Shown here in pieces: positions 26,308 through 35,387 of a stretch of DNA of 64,000 nucleotides. The DNA comes from Mucilaginibacter sp. SJ (lineage in GTDB: Bacteria > Bacteroidota > Bacteroidia > Sphingobacteriales > Sphingobacteriaceae). Position 1 is the stretch's first letter; every line of letters starts with the position of its first letter. A program made the translations under genes and the position numbers. The stretch lies in contig NZ_CP118631.1 in the NCBI RefSeq assembly GCF_028993635.1, positions 3,658,001-3,722,000 on the forward strand, given 5' to 3'. The notes beneath the pieces are model-generated. The model worked only from the letters and a program-made list of their open reading frames with translations. It had not been told where the DNA came from and did not search any database.

Positions 26308-27986
26308 GAGCTTACCTTTTTAGTACATTTTTCTACCTGCTTTTTGATATAGTTTTCCTCGTTTACGGTGGCAATTACTTTGGTTAAAGCCGTTTTGTAA
26401 TACCCGAGGGCTTTTTTATAATCGTTATGTTTAAACGAATAATCGCCGGCAATCACATACGCGTGGTAAAATTGCGGATTGCTGGCCACCACGCTATCGG
26501 GGTTAATCTCTTCACCGTCAAAAGCTTTTTGTTTCAGCGTACGATAGGTTATAAAATTACGATAAGCCCGGGTGTTCAAAAACGTATCGGGCTTAATGGT
26601 AAGCGCGGTATCCATAATTTCATGATCGGCTTGCATGCCTTTCATGGCTAATATCTTTTTCAAATCGTAAGCCACAAACTCCCCCAGTTGCCATGGCGAG
26701 GTGGAAACCCAAACCAGCAGCTTCTGCGGCTCAAACACTACCGAGTGGTGTGCTATCAACTGGTTCAGCGCTTTCTCGTTGCCCATACCAATATCTTCTC
26801 CGTGCAGGCCCTGGCGGTTTCGTAATATATCAACCGTTTTTTGCACGGTGTTCTTGCCTTCGGCATTCAGCAGTTCCATTAAACGCTGGTAACGATATGG
26901 CGAGGCACTATTGCTTAGCTGCACCAGGTTTTCTTTTGAATGTACCAGTCCCTTGCTTTGAAAATGGTTAGCGCAAACAATAAAATTTTGATGCGGGTCG
27001 TATACATCCAGCGTATCCGGCGTTTTCTCGATCACTACAGCTTTGTTATCCTCGGCCGAGGCAACCAAAAATGACTCCGACACAAACATTTTACGCTTTT
27101 TGGCTATTGCGATGGCTTCATTGATGTTTTGGGCGTATTGTAAAATCTCGCGTGCAACTAAAGATACCGGCGTGGCCGAGCCTGATGGGATATTGGTTTT
27201 ATCGGCATTGATGGTAACGCTCAGGCCTTTTTCATTCATGCCGGATACCGCACCCACAAATCCACCCCAGGTTATGGTCATGAATTTATGCCCTTCGGAT
27301 GGGTTGAAGAACGCCACTATTTTATCGTGCGCAAAATTATCGCCAACATAAAAATCAAAATTACGTCCCACGATCATCGTACCATCGGCAGATCTGTCGT
27401 TCCAGGTGCCGAACGAGGTACAACCAACCAAGGCCATACTTTGTAAAGCGTGACCAATATCATGCGCGGCATGGTAGTTCAATATGCGCTGGTAATTGGA
27501 TCCGATAAACTGGTATTTATCCGATGCCGATTTAGAAATGCCGTAGATTTCCTCCTTATATTCTTCGCTTACGTTCTTAGCCAAATCGCGGTTAAACCAG
27601 GCTATAAAATATTTCAGGAAGGACAGGTATGATTTTGAGGGGATGATCTTGTTGATCTGATCGGTAAAATAAACCTCCTGGTTTACCACCAGCTCTTTGC
27701 TCAGTTTGCCATTAATTACCCCGCGCTCAAAAGGCTTACCCTCTACATACATCTCAAACAAGCCACTCTTACTTTTCCGGAACCAGTTGTTATTGATGGT
27801 ATAAAACCCCGGCGATGGCTGCTTGCGTTGTAATTTCAGGCTGCTTAGGTCGGCAGGTTTGGGAGGATAATCAATAGCTACACAATACAGGTAAATAAAG
27901 CCGATAAATAACAAGCCCACAAACACAAGGCCTGTGTACAGTAGCCTTTTTCTAAACTTTTTCCAGCTAAACTTCCTGTTACGCAT
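26304..27986 (-). CDS. C45-type NTN acyltransferase/hydrolase with C-terminal TPR-like tail
   Basis: A 560-residue protein with an N-terminal membrane anchor (VFVGLLFIGFIYLYCVAIDY, ~21-40). The core (~85-420) resembles acyl-CoA:6-aminopenicillanate acyltransferase-type NTN hydrolases. LVGCTSFGTW places the candidate nucleophile at C189, which would become N-terminal by autocleavage. Next come DGTMIVGRNFDFYVGD and WGGFVGAVSGMNEKGLSVTINAD. The end (~500-555) is TPR-like (FYHAYVIAGDYSFKHNDYKKALGYYKTAL). The family makes or breaks amide or ester bonds, so a role in acyl transfer to or from the polyene is plausible. Homologues occur in flexirubin loci. The actual substrate is unknown. Confidence 0.8.
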   Translation of the reverse strand: MRNRKFSWKKFRKRLLYTGLVFVGLLFIGFIYLYCVAIDYPPKPADLSSLKLQRKQPSPGFYTINNNWFRKSKSGLFEMYVEGKPFERGVINGKLSKELVVNQEVYFTDQINKIIPSKSYLSFLKYFIAWFNRDLAKNVSEEYKEEIYGISKSASDKYQFIGSNYQRILNYHAAHDIGHALQSMALVGCTSFGTWNDRSADGTMIVGRNFDFYVGDNFAHDKIVAFFNPSEGHKFMTITWGGFVGAVSGMNEKGLSVTINADKTNIPSGSATPVSLVAREILQYAQNINEAIAIAKKRKMFVSESFLVASAEDNKAVVIEKTPDTLDVYDPHQNFIVCANHFQSKGLVHSKENLVQLSNSASPYRYQRLMELLNAEGKNTVQKTVDILRNRQGLHGEDIGMGNEKALNQLIAHHSVVFEPQKLLVWVSTSPWQLGEFVAYDLKKILAMKGMQADHEIMDTALTIKPDTFLNTRAYRNFITYRTLKQKAFDGEEINPDSVVASNPQFYHAYVIAGDYSFKHNDYKKALGYYKTALTKVIATVNEENYIKKQVEKCTKKVSS

Positions 27987-29493
27987 TTCTTATTTTATCT
28001 ATCAGATCATCATTGCCCAACAAAGCGCAACAGGTTACTATCCCGCTCATGGCTGCCCCTAAAATGCCATGTAAATTAAGGTTTTGCCCCGTGAAGTACA
28101 AATTAGGCAGTTTGGTACGCGGCGAAATAAACGTTTTCAACGGGTGTTTATAATCCTTGGCTATGCCATAAAGTGAGCCATCATCATTGCCAATATAATC
28201 GCGGTATGAGAGCGGCGTGGCGGTATAGTATGAATAGATTTGATCCCTTAAACCCGGAAATTTCAGTTCAACATCATCCAGTAAAACTTCGGCTTTTCGC
28301 TTTTTAAATTGCTCGTAAGTTTCGCCCCGGTAAGCCTCGTCAGATACCGTATTGAAAGTATTTTCCCATGGCTTCACTTCCTCATATCGCATATAAGCCA
28401 GGATGGTCATGCCATCGGCGTATTCTTTATTTTTTGATGATGGCGTCATGAACACGGCATAACCCAGCGGCCAGTTTTGCTCCGTATAATCGGCCATGTG
28501 CCATACCTGCCCATCCTTAAAGCTGTAAACATTATGGCTAAAATATTTGAATGAATCTTTTTTAAATACGATGTTGATGGTGAACGACGATACCGAATTT
28601 TCGAGGCTTTTGAGCCTGTTGCGGTACACGTTTTTAATCACGGACGAATCCGTCATCTCCAATGTTTTTACCGGGTGGATGTTGGAAATAAAGTGATCAG
28701 CATACAGCTTTTCCCCATGCTGTAGCTCAACATAAACTATCTTACCCTCCTGCTCCACCAGTTTTCTCACCGCTTTGTTACGGATGATAACGCCGCCCCT
28801 GTCGCGGATATTGCGGGCAATGAGTTTAGCAATCTGCGAACCGCCGTCAACACATTTCCAGGAGCTTTCAATATAACTGTTAAGGATTAACGCATGAACG
28901 TACAGCGGCGTTTTATCAGCCTGCCCGGCGTACAAGGAGTTATTCCCGGCCAGTACCTGCTGCAGTTTTTTATTATTGGTGATAGATGCCAGGAAAGCTT
29001 CAGTATCTACTTCCAACACATCGGCCTTTTCATAAAAATCATCCGATGAGCGCAGGTTATACAACGGGAATTTATCACAAACCTCTTTCAGTTTATCGCA
29101 ATAGGCTCGTAAAGCAGGTTCCTCATCCGGGAAATAAACCAGCAATTGTTTAATGAAATTATCATAGCCCTGCGCCTGCGGATATTCAACCGGATCGTTA
29201 TCAATCATGATCTTATCAAAAGCATCCAGGTTTTGCTTTTCCAGTTTCAGGCTATCGATAATATCTATATACTTAAAGATCTGATATAGATTTTGGCCCT
29301 TATCGAGCCCGCCGAGGTAATGCACCCCGGAATCAAAGATAACCTTGTCGCGTACGTAGGTTTGCAGCGAGCCGCCAAGCTGCTTGTTTTTTTCAACAAC
29401 ACAAACCCGGTAACCTTCACGACCGAGCATATCGGCGCAAACCAAACCGCCCATACCGCTGCCAATGATCAGTACATCAAACTTATCGTTCAT
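27979..29493 (-). CDS. CrtI/CrtISO-like FAD-dependent oxidoreductase; flexirubin locus
   Basis: A 504-residue flavoprotein. The N-terminal dinucleotide fold reads DVLIIGSGMGGLVCADMLGREG, followed by VVEKNKQLGGSLQTY and FDSGVHYLGGL. The C-terminal FAD contact is LYFTGQNLNLHGILGAAMSG. This is the phytoene desaturase/carotene isomerase family. There is no other carotenoid gene here, so it probably acts on the aryl polyene chain (isomerisation or desaturation). The start abuts the stop of the exporter fusion; its end overlaps the C45 gene by 8 bp. Confidence 0.85.
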   Translation of the reverse strand: MNDKFDVLIIGSGMGGLVCADMLGREGYRVCVVEKNKQLGGSLQTYVRDKVIFDSGVHYLGGLDKGQNLYQIFKYIDIIDSLKLEKQNLDAFDKIMIDNDPVEYPQAQGYDNFIKQLLVYFPDEEPALRAYCDKLKEVCDKFPLYNLRSSDDFYEKADVLEVDTEAFLASITNNKKLQQVLAGNNSLYAGQADKTPLYVHALILNSYIESSWKCVDGGSQIAKLIARNIRDRGGVIIRNKAVRKLVEQEGKIVYVELQHGEKLYADHFISNIHPVKTLEMTDSSVIKNVYRNRLKSLENSVSSFTINIVFKKDSFKYFSHNVYSFKDGQVWHMADYTEQNWPLGYAVFMTPSSKNKEYADGMTILAYMRYEEVKPWENTFNTVSDEAYRGETYEQFKKRKAEVLLDDVELKFPGLRDQIYSYYTATPLSYRDYIGNDDGSLYGIAKDYKHPLKTFISPRTKLPNLYFTGQNLNLHGILGAAMSGIVTCCALLGNDDLIDKIRNA

Positions 29494-32400
29494 TTAAACC
29501 GGCTGCCCTTCTTTTTTAAGCACAAAAATAATATTTGAAGTGTATTTCGTGTTGTCAATCTCGGCGACTGAAAGATCATTCACTGCCGCTATATCCCGCA
29601 GCATTTTCCCCGAAAGGAACGAAAGACCATTTGCTCCTGTTTTATTAAAACCAAGCAACTTGGTCGAAAAAGTTTCGGTGAGCTCCGTTCCCTTATGCCT
29701 TTCCTCCATATCCTTATTGCCATCCCTGATGATGAGCTTGCCGCTGGGATTTAAATTGGCAATACATTTTTCAATCAATTGCTTTTGCTCCCCGGGCGGC
29801 AAATAGTGCAGCATATCGGCCATGATAATGGCATCATACCGCTGCATTTCAAATTGCAGGGCATCGGCATAAACAAAATTGATATTCTCCGTTTTTCCAA
29901 AGCAATTGGCTGCCACCTCTATCTTTTCCTCATCATAATCAACCCCGGTAAACTTGCGCCCCGGCGCTGCAAAATGCAGCATGTAAGGCATAAAGCCATA
30001 ACCGCAACCCAAGTCAAGCATTTTTCCCTGGTTAGGCAGCAGCTCATGAAATACCTGGTAATTTTTTTCGAGCCTTACCTTGATCCTCATGTACCATTCC
30101 AGTACAGGGCCTTTGTACAAATAATTATAAAACAGTTGTTCTTTATGATAGGCAGGCTGTTCAATTTCAGCACTTAGATTTTGGTATTCATCCTTAAAAT
30201 AACGGCTGATGTTTTTGGTACGCTCCGCATAGCCTGTACCGAATGAAGCATCACCGGCAGCAATACGAGGCAGGTATTTTATAGTTATTGTGCCATTCTT
30301 CAGCAGGAAATCACCTTTGGTCATGTTGTAGCCGGTTCCGTGCAACATGATGGGCAGGATATCCATACCTAATTGCTCGGCCAAAAAGAAAGCCCCTTTA
30401 TGAAAACGCTTCATTTTGCCATCAGGCGAACGGCTGCCTTCCGGGAAAATCACCATCGAGTATCCTTGTTTAACTTTTTCGGCCAGTTCTTCGATATTCT
30501 GCTCCACTCCTTCGGCCACTGGGAAGTAGCCCGCCATCCGCACCACTGCGCCAAATACCGGCGAATTCCATACCCAGTGATTGGTAAACAAGATCAGTTT
30601 AGGGTGCTGCATGATCAGTACCAGGATATCTAAAAACGATTGGTGATTGCTGATCACCACAGCAGGTTTCTCAAAACTGTCCTTGTTAACCACACGCTTA
30701 CACAGGTTAGGCATAATGTACATCATCGACCAGCAAAACTTTGACAGGATAGCATGATAAACATATTTGCTCCTTGGCCCTTTAAACGGGTTGAGCTTGA
30801 TAAGGAACAAGCCGATCAAGCTTGATAACAAACATCCGCTTACGAAGTAAGTGAAGGCAAAAACCGAGATTACGAAGCCACTCAAGGTCCAGGGAAATTG
30901 TTTTTTTCGCACCCGGTTTCTTATAAGGAGGTTAAACAAAAACGGGATCAGGATCTGAGCCATTACCACTACGCAAACTATGCCGATGATGGAGATCAAC
31001 GCGATAGAACGCAAGGCCGGGTGTTTGGCAAAGATCAGCACCCCCAAACCCACAACCGTAGTAATGGCTGATAGAAAGATGGACGACTTGTATGACGATA
31101 AATTCTTTTTGCCCGTTTTATATTCCTGCAGCAATCCATCCATAATAAACAGGCTGTAATCATCGCCCAAACCAAATATCAGTGCCGATATAATGATGTT
31201 CACGATATTGAACTGAATGCCCAACAAGCCCATCAAGCCCAAAATCCAGATCCAGGAAATAAACATCGGAATAAAAGAAACCAACGTAAGTTCGATACGC
31301 CCGTAAGTGAGCAGCAATACCGTAAACACCAGTAATGACGACATCACCGCGATACTGGTAAAATCATTGTTGATGATACCAACAAAACGGTTTGTTAAGT
31401 ATTGCTTATCGACAACGGTAACATTTGGCGAATTTTCGAACAGGTTGTACAATTTGGCTTTATCAGCTTGTGAGATCTTAACCAGTGTAATTACCCCTGC
31501 CCTGCCCGGTCGCTCGGTTATGTAATCATCCAACAAACTTTTGCGGATGCCGGCCATTTCATCCTGTCCAACCGGCTCAAAATTTTTATTGATGAGTTCC
31601 TTAAAATGGTCAAAAGCGGATGGTTTGAAACCTAAGGCAGCGCCTTCATTAACCAATACAGCCATTAACTGCTGTTTTTTTGCAGGTGTCCAGTAGTTAT
31701 TCCAACGGGCAATGCGGGCTTTTTGCAGGGAATCGGAAATAATGAGCGATGATACACCGGAGTATTTTTTGACGATGTTTTTTTCTTTCAGTAATTCTAT
31801 CTGTGCCGAGAGCTTTTCGTTAGTCCGGAGAGCATCATCCAATGTTTTGCCTTCGGCCAGGAAATAAACCGATTGCAGGGCGTATTTATTAATAGCGTTC
31901 AGTTTAGCTTCGGATGCTTTGAGTTTATCGGCCATGAAATTCATGCGGTTCATGTCCGTTTCAAAGCTTACGTTCCGGGCAGTATAGCTAAATACTACGG
32001 TAAGGATGACAATAGTCGAAATAATGAATTTATTATACTCTGGATTATAGGCCGATAGCTTATCAATCCACGAAAGCTGCGCTGTATGCTGATCTTGTTC
32101 TTTTTTGGAGGCGATAAAATGCGGCAGGAACACCAGCGAGCAAAACGAAGCGCCGATTAAGCTAAAGGCCGCAAACAGACCGAGATCTTTCAGCATTTCC
32201 GACTTTACAAATTCCAGGCACAAGAAACCGCCGATGGTTGTAAAACTCCCCACGGTAAGCGGCATAGCCAAATCGCGGATCACCTGCTCAATACTGCGGG
32301 TATGCCTGTAATGGTTAAACACATGCAGCGAATAGTTAACCGCAATCCCCAACACCACCGAGCCCGTACCCAAAGCTATTACCGAAATACTTCCCTTAAC

Positions 32401-33348
32401 AAAATACACCACCGCCAGCGAAAACAATGCACCAAACAAAACCGGCACCAGGATCACCACCGGGGCCCGCTTTTTCCTGAAATAAAATCCCAGGAATACA
32501 ATCAGGAAAACCACTGTAATGCCCTGCGTAAACATCGAATCCCTGCGTAATTGCAAGGCATTACCTACCGATACAGCTGTGGTACCAAAGTAACTGCAAT
32601 TGATGATCTTGAAATTTTTTGCCTGCAGGCTATCAATAACCTGATCGATACCTTTAAGCATTACCGCGTTTTCGCCGGTATTATTGGGCGAGCATTTGGG
32701 GGTGATGAACAGCAGCAGGTTTTTATGATCTTTGGTCATCACGTAGCTATCGTACAGTTCAAAATTTTCGTCGTACTGCAGCTGCTGTAATTTTTTGAGG
32801 CCGAGATATGAGATGCCAACCGGGTCGCTGCTGATCATGCTTTTCAGCGCCAGTCCCGCTGGCGAGGTCAGCGTGCGCAAATCGCGGGCAAGAGTTTCTT
32901 TAACCTGATCCGAGCGGATCAACGTATCAATGTTTAGATAGTCACGCTCGGTAAGATAAATAGGCAAGTTTTTATTGATAGTGCCGAAAAGCGCCAGCAC
33001 CAACCCGTCATCAACCTTTGCATTGATCTTACTTACATACCGTGGAAGTTTTTGCTGAACGGTTTCGGTAAAATTATCGGCAAAGGCGATAAGGCTATCG
33101 GGCTGCAGTTGTGTGGAATCTTTTAACGATACCATCACTATCAGCTTATCAACAAACTTGGAGTTTTGAAAAATATAGTTGAGTTTCTCTATCTTTTTAT
33201 CCTTCGGCAGTATTTTGGAAATATCCTCCTCAAACCTTATCCGCGAAGCAAAAAAACCGATAAGCACAAAACTTAACGCAAACACAGTATAAAACAGTGG
33301 CTTGCGGATATTGAAATAATTATAGATGCCTACCAGGATTTTTTCCAT
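29494..33348 (-). CDS. Three-part fusion: MMPL/RND exporter - PlsC acyltransferase - SAM methyltransferase
   Basis: A 1284-residue protein. Residues ~1-830 are an RND/MMPL exporter with two sets of membrane segments; the second half keeps the LGDDYSLFIMDG motif (~722-733), while the first has NY where DY is usual. Residues ~870-1060 are a PlsC-type acyltransferase with NHQSFLDI (H-X4-D, ~900) and FPEGSRS (~966). Residues ~1090-1284 are a class I methyltransferase with MLDLGCGYGF (~1110) and GVDYDEEKI. One polypeptide could export, acylate and methylate the pigment; the two enzyme domains would lie on the cytosolic side. It matches the role of the ApeM-like exporter in aryl-polyene loci. It sits 3 bp after the glycosyltransferase gene. 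Confidence 0.9.
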   Translation of the reverse strand: MEKILVGIYNYFNIRKPLFYTVFALSFVLIGFFASRIRFEEDISKILPKDKKIEKLNYIFQNSKFVDKLIVMVSLKDSTQLQPDSLIAFADNFTETVQQKLPRYVSKINAKVDDGLVLALFGTINKNLPIYLTERDYLNIDTLIRSDQVKETLARDLRTLTSPAGLALKSMISSDPVGISYLGLKKLQQLQYDENFELYDSYVMTKDHKNLLLFITPKCSPNNTGENAVMLKGIDQVIDSLQAKNFKIINCSYFGTTAVSVGNALQLRRDSMFTQGITVVFLIVFLGFYFRKKRAPVVILVPVLFGALFSLAVVYFVKGSISVIALGTGSVVLGIAVNYSLHVFNHYRHTRSIEQVIRDLAMPLTVGSFTTIGGFLCLEFVKSEMLKDLGLFAAFSLIGASFCSLVFLPHFIASKKEQDQHTAQLSWIDKLSAYNPEYNKFIISTIVILTVVFSYTARNVSFETDMNRMNFMADKLKASEAKLNAINKYALQSVYFLAEGKTLDDALRTNEKLSAQIELLKEKNIVKKYSGVSSLIISDSLQKARIARWNNYWTPAKKQQLMAVLVNEGAALGFKPSAFDHFKELINKNFEPVGQDEMAGIRKSLLDDYITERPGRAGVITLVKISQADKAKLYNLFENSPNVTVVDKQYLTNRFVGIINNDFTSIAVMSSLLVFTVLLLTYGRIELTLVSFIPMFISWIWILGLMGLLGIQFNIVNIIISALIFGLGDDYSLFIMDGLLQEYKTGKKNLSSYKSSIFLSAITTVVGLGVLIFAKHPALRSIALISIIGIVCVVVMAQILIPFLFNLLIRNRVRKKQFPWTLSGFVISVFAFTYFVSGCLLSSLIGLFLIKLNPFKGPRSKYVYHAILSKFCWSMMYIMPNLCKRVVNKDSFEKPAVVISNHQSFLDILVLIMQHPKLILFTNHWVWNSPVFGAVVRMAGYFPVAEGVEQNIEELAEKVKQGYSMVIFPEGSRSPDGKMKRFHKGAFFLAEQLGMDILPIMLHGTGYNMTKGDFLLKNGTITIKYLPRIAAGDASFGTGYAERTKNISRYFKDEYQNLSAEIEQPAYHKEQLFYNYLYKGPVLEWYMRIKVRLEKNYQVFHELLPNQGKMLDLGCGYGFMPYMLHFAAPGRKFTGVDYDEEKIEVAANCFGKTENINFVYADALQFEMQRYDAIIMADMLHYLPPGEQKQLIEKCIANLNPSGKLIIRDGNKDMEERHKGTELTETFSTKLLGFNKTGANGLSFLSGKMLRDIAAVNDLSVAEIDNTKYTSNIIFVLKKEGQPV

Positions 33349-33351
33349 GAA

Positions 33352-34548
33352 TTACAGAGCGGGGACAGGCCTCCGCTTAAACAGCTTTAGTAACGCAAAA
33401 GTGAGCAATCCTGCTATAATACCTGCAAAAATTGCCAGCGAAATGCTGCCGTAAAGATATTGTTCCAAATGTCCGCCGATGGATTTAAGCGAAATTTTAT
33501 CCAAAGGGATATCCACATCCTTTCCCCCCATCCAAAGGCTGCCGGTTTTGTAACTCAAAAAAATAATAACCGGGATCATGGGCGCAACGCTGATGTGGGC
33601 TGCCGTAACCACAATGGCTTTATTGAGCCTAAACAAAAAGGCCAGCGAAATAGCCACCAAAAGCTGAAAGCCCCAGATAGGCACAATCCCCATAAAAACG
33701 CCAAAAGCTACAGATTTAGCTTTTAACTGATGCGAGTGTTCAGGGTTAAAAAACAGGTTTTTGAGCATTAGCTTAGCTTTTTTTTTATCAAAAAGCGTCC
33801 TGAAAAAATCGCGGGGTTTGATGTATGCGAAAGTGATGATTACCAAAATAGTATTCAAAACGCTGATGCGTGAAAAATCCTGAAAGGGGCGAAAATGCGA
33901 TACCCGTATTTCTTTCGGGGCATAATAAACCTTTACCGGAACCCAATCTATCTTGATGTTTTTCCAGGCGGCACGAACTATTACCTCAATTTCAAACTCG
34001 TATTTACGGGTGATAAATTTCGTGCTTTTTAACAGGTGAATGGGGTACAAACGGTAGCCCGATTGTGTATCAGGGCATTTGATCCCTGTCTCCACCCAAA
34101 ACCAAAAGTTGGAAAACTTATGTCCAAAACTGCTTTTACCCGGCACCGACGATTGCTCCATATTACGCGAACCAATGATCAACGAATCCGGTTCCTGTTC
34201 CAGTTTTTCAATAAAAGCAGGCAGGTCGGTAGCAAAATGTTGCCCGTCCGAATCAATGGTGATAGCATGTTGATAACCTTGTTCAGTAGCAAATTCAAAT
34301 GCTTTGCGTAAGGCCCAGCCCTTGCCTACATTCTGGGTATAGCTAACTAATTGTATTTGCGGGAATGATTGGATAATGGCAGGAGTACTATCGGTCGAGC
34401 CATCATTTACCACAATAATCTGATCGGTATAGGCCAACACATCGGTAATAACAGCGGCCAGCGTGCCCTGGTTATTATAGGTGGGTATAATAACGCATAC
34501 CTGTAGTTGTTTAAACTTTGCCTGTAAAAGTTGTAAGTTATCCGTCAT
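33352..34548 (-). CDS. Glycosyltransferase family 2 fused to DUF2062 membrane domain
   Basis: A 398-residue protein. Residues ~15-230 are a GT-A domain: VCVIIPTYNNQGTLAAVI, VVNDGSTDSTP and TIDSDGQHFATDL (metal-binding DxD-like). Residues ~250-390 form a DUF2062 domain (KSVAFGVFMGIVPIWGFQ) with about four hydrophobic segments. GT2-DUF2062 proteins are regular members of flexirubin loci; the activated-sugar substrate is unknown. It is the first gene of the leftward pigment operon; the 130-bp gap upstream is a probable promoter region. Confidence 0.88.
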   Translation of the reverse strand: MTDNLQLLQAKFKQLQVCVIIPTYNNQGTLAAVITDVLAYTDQIIVVNDGSTDSTPAIIQSFPQIQLVSYTQNVGKGWALRKAFEFATEQGYQHAITIDSDGQHFATDLPAFIEKLEQEPDSLIIGSRNMEQSSVPGKSSFGHKFSNFWFWVETGIKCPDTQSGYRLYPIHLLKSTKFITRKYEFEIEVIVRAAWKNIKIDWVPVKVYYAPKEIRVSHFRPFQDFSRISVLNTILVIITFAYIKPRDFFRTLFDKKKAKLMLKNLFFNPEHSHQLKAKSVAFGVFMGIVPIWGFQLLVAISLAFLFRLNKAIVVTAAHISVAPMIPVIIFLSYKTGSLWMGGKDVDIPLDKISLKSIGGHLEQYLYGSISLAIFAGIIAGLLTFALLKLFKRRPVPAL

Positions 34549-34678
34549 ATAATCAATCGCACGTACCGGCTTCAGTCCAGGTTTTTATCAATGGGTTTTG
34601 TGGGTTTACGTTTAATGTTTTACAAAGTTATTCTTTCAGCTTAAATTAAACGTTAAATTTTTGTGTGGAAGTTATAAA

Positions 34679-35203
34679 TCATGTCATTAAAAAAGCCACC
34701 CCTATGAGAGAAATTATGTAAATAATGCAGATCACCGAGTCGACAGAGCTTACCTTTTTGTTTTCGATCAAGTCGGTATCGCTATTCTTTTCCGGTACAA
34801 CAAACTCCCGCCCCTGTATTTTTATACTGAAGTATCTTAAAAACTGAAAAAGCAACAATAGAGGCAACGTGTTAGCTAATGCAGCAAACAAATCCGCTTT
34901 ATGTCCCTGCAATCCCTGGCTGTCTTTAAATGCTAAATACATAACCAGATGAACTACCCCAAAACATACCCAGATCAAATATGATGTAAAATTTCTTAAC
35001 GAAACATATAACAAAATATACAGGCAAGTCTGAGTAAACACAGCGTAGCCAAAAACGGTTTCATTTTGAATTTTATTCCCGCCTTCAAAACAAAGCCATA
35101 TAATATATAAAGTTATAGAAGCGTAAATTAAAAAGGTAGCTATTTCCCATCGTTTAAGGGCCTCGTAATGGATAAATGGCTTAAGTGCTTTAACTTTTTT
35201 CAT
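34679..35203 (-). CDS. Polytopic membrane protein, unknown function
   Basis: A 174-residue protein with five hydrophobic segments (for example IATFLIYASITLYIIWLCF and VDSVICIIYIISLIGVAFLM). I recognise no family. It lies between the two divergent halves of the pigment locus, 130 bp upstream of the glycosyltransferase, on the same strand. It may belong to the locus or be an insertion. Confidence 0.6.
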   Translation of the reverse strand: MKKVKALKPFIHYEALKRWEIATFLIYASITLYIIWLCFEGGNKIQNETVFGYAVFTQTCLYILLYVSLRNFTSYLIWVCFGVVHLVMYLAFKDSQGLQGHKADLFAALANTLPLLLLFQFLRYFSIKIQGREFVVPEKNSDTDLIENKKVSSVDSVICIIYIISLIGVAFLMT

Positions 35204-35309
35204 TCAGCAATAAGGGCTGCAATCAAAACTATCATTTTTTTGCAATTATAAATAACAAATAGCTTTTAATAGGCTTCACAATACCTGCCGGCCGGAGGCC
35301 GTTTAATAA

Positions 35310-35341
35310 TTGCCACTCGCCCGTTAGGCGAGCGGCGGCAA
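35310..35341. repeat. REP-like palindrome upstream of the tyrosine ammonia-lyase gene
   Basis: CTCGCC/GGCGAG arms around CGTTA are flanked by TTGCC and GGCAA. The same flanks and CTCG...CGAG core recur in the larger element at 37755-37867, so these look like members of one family. A second GC-rich palindrome (GCCGGCCGGAGGC) lies just upstream at about 35288. Confidence 0.6.
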
Positions 35342-35387
35342 TGTTGTTTTCAAATCCGAACATTTACCTTATTTTCGCCCTGATTTT

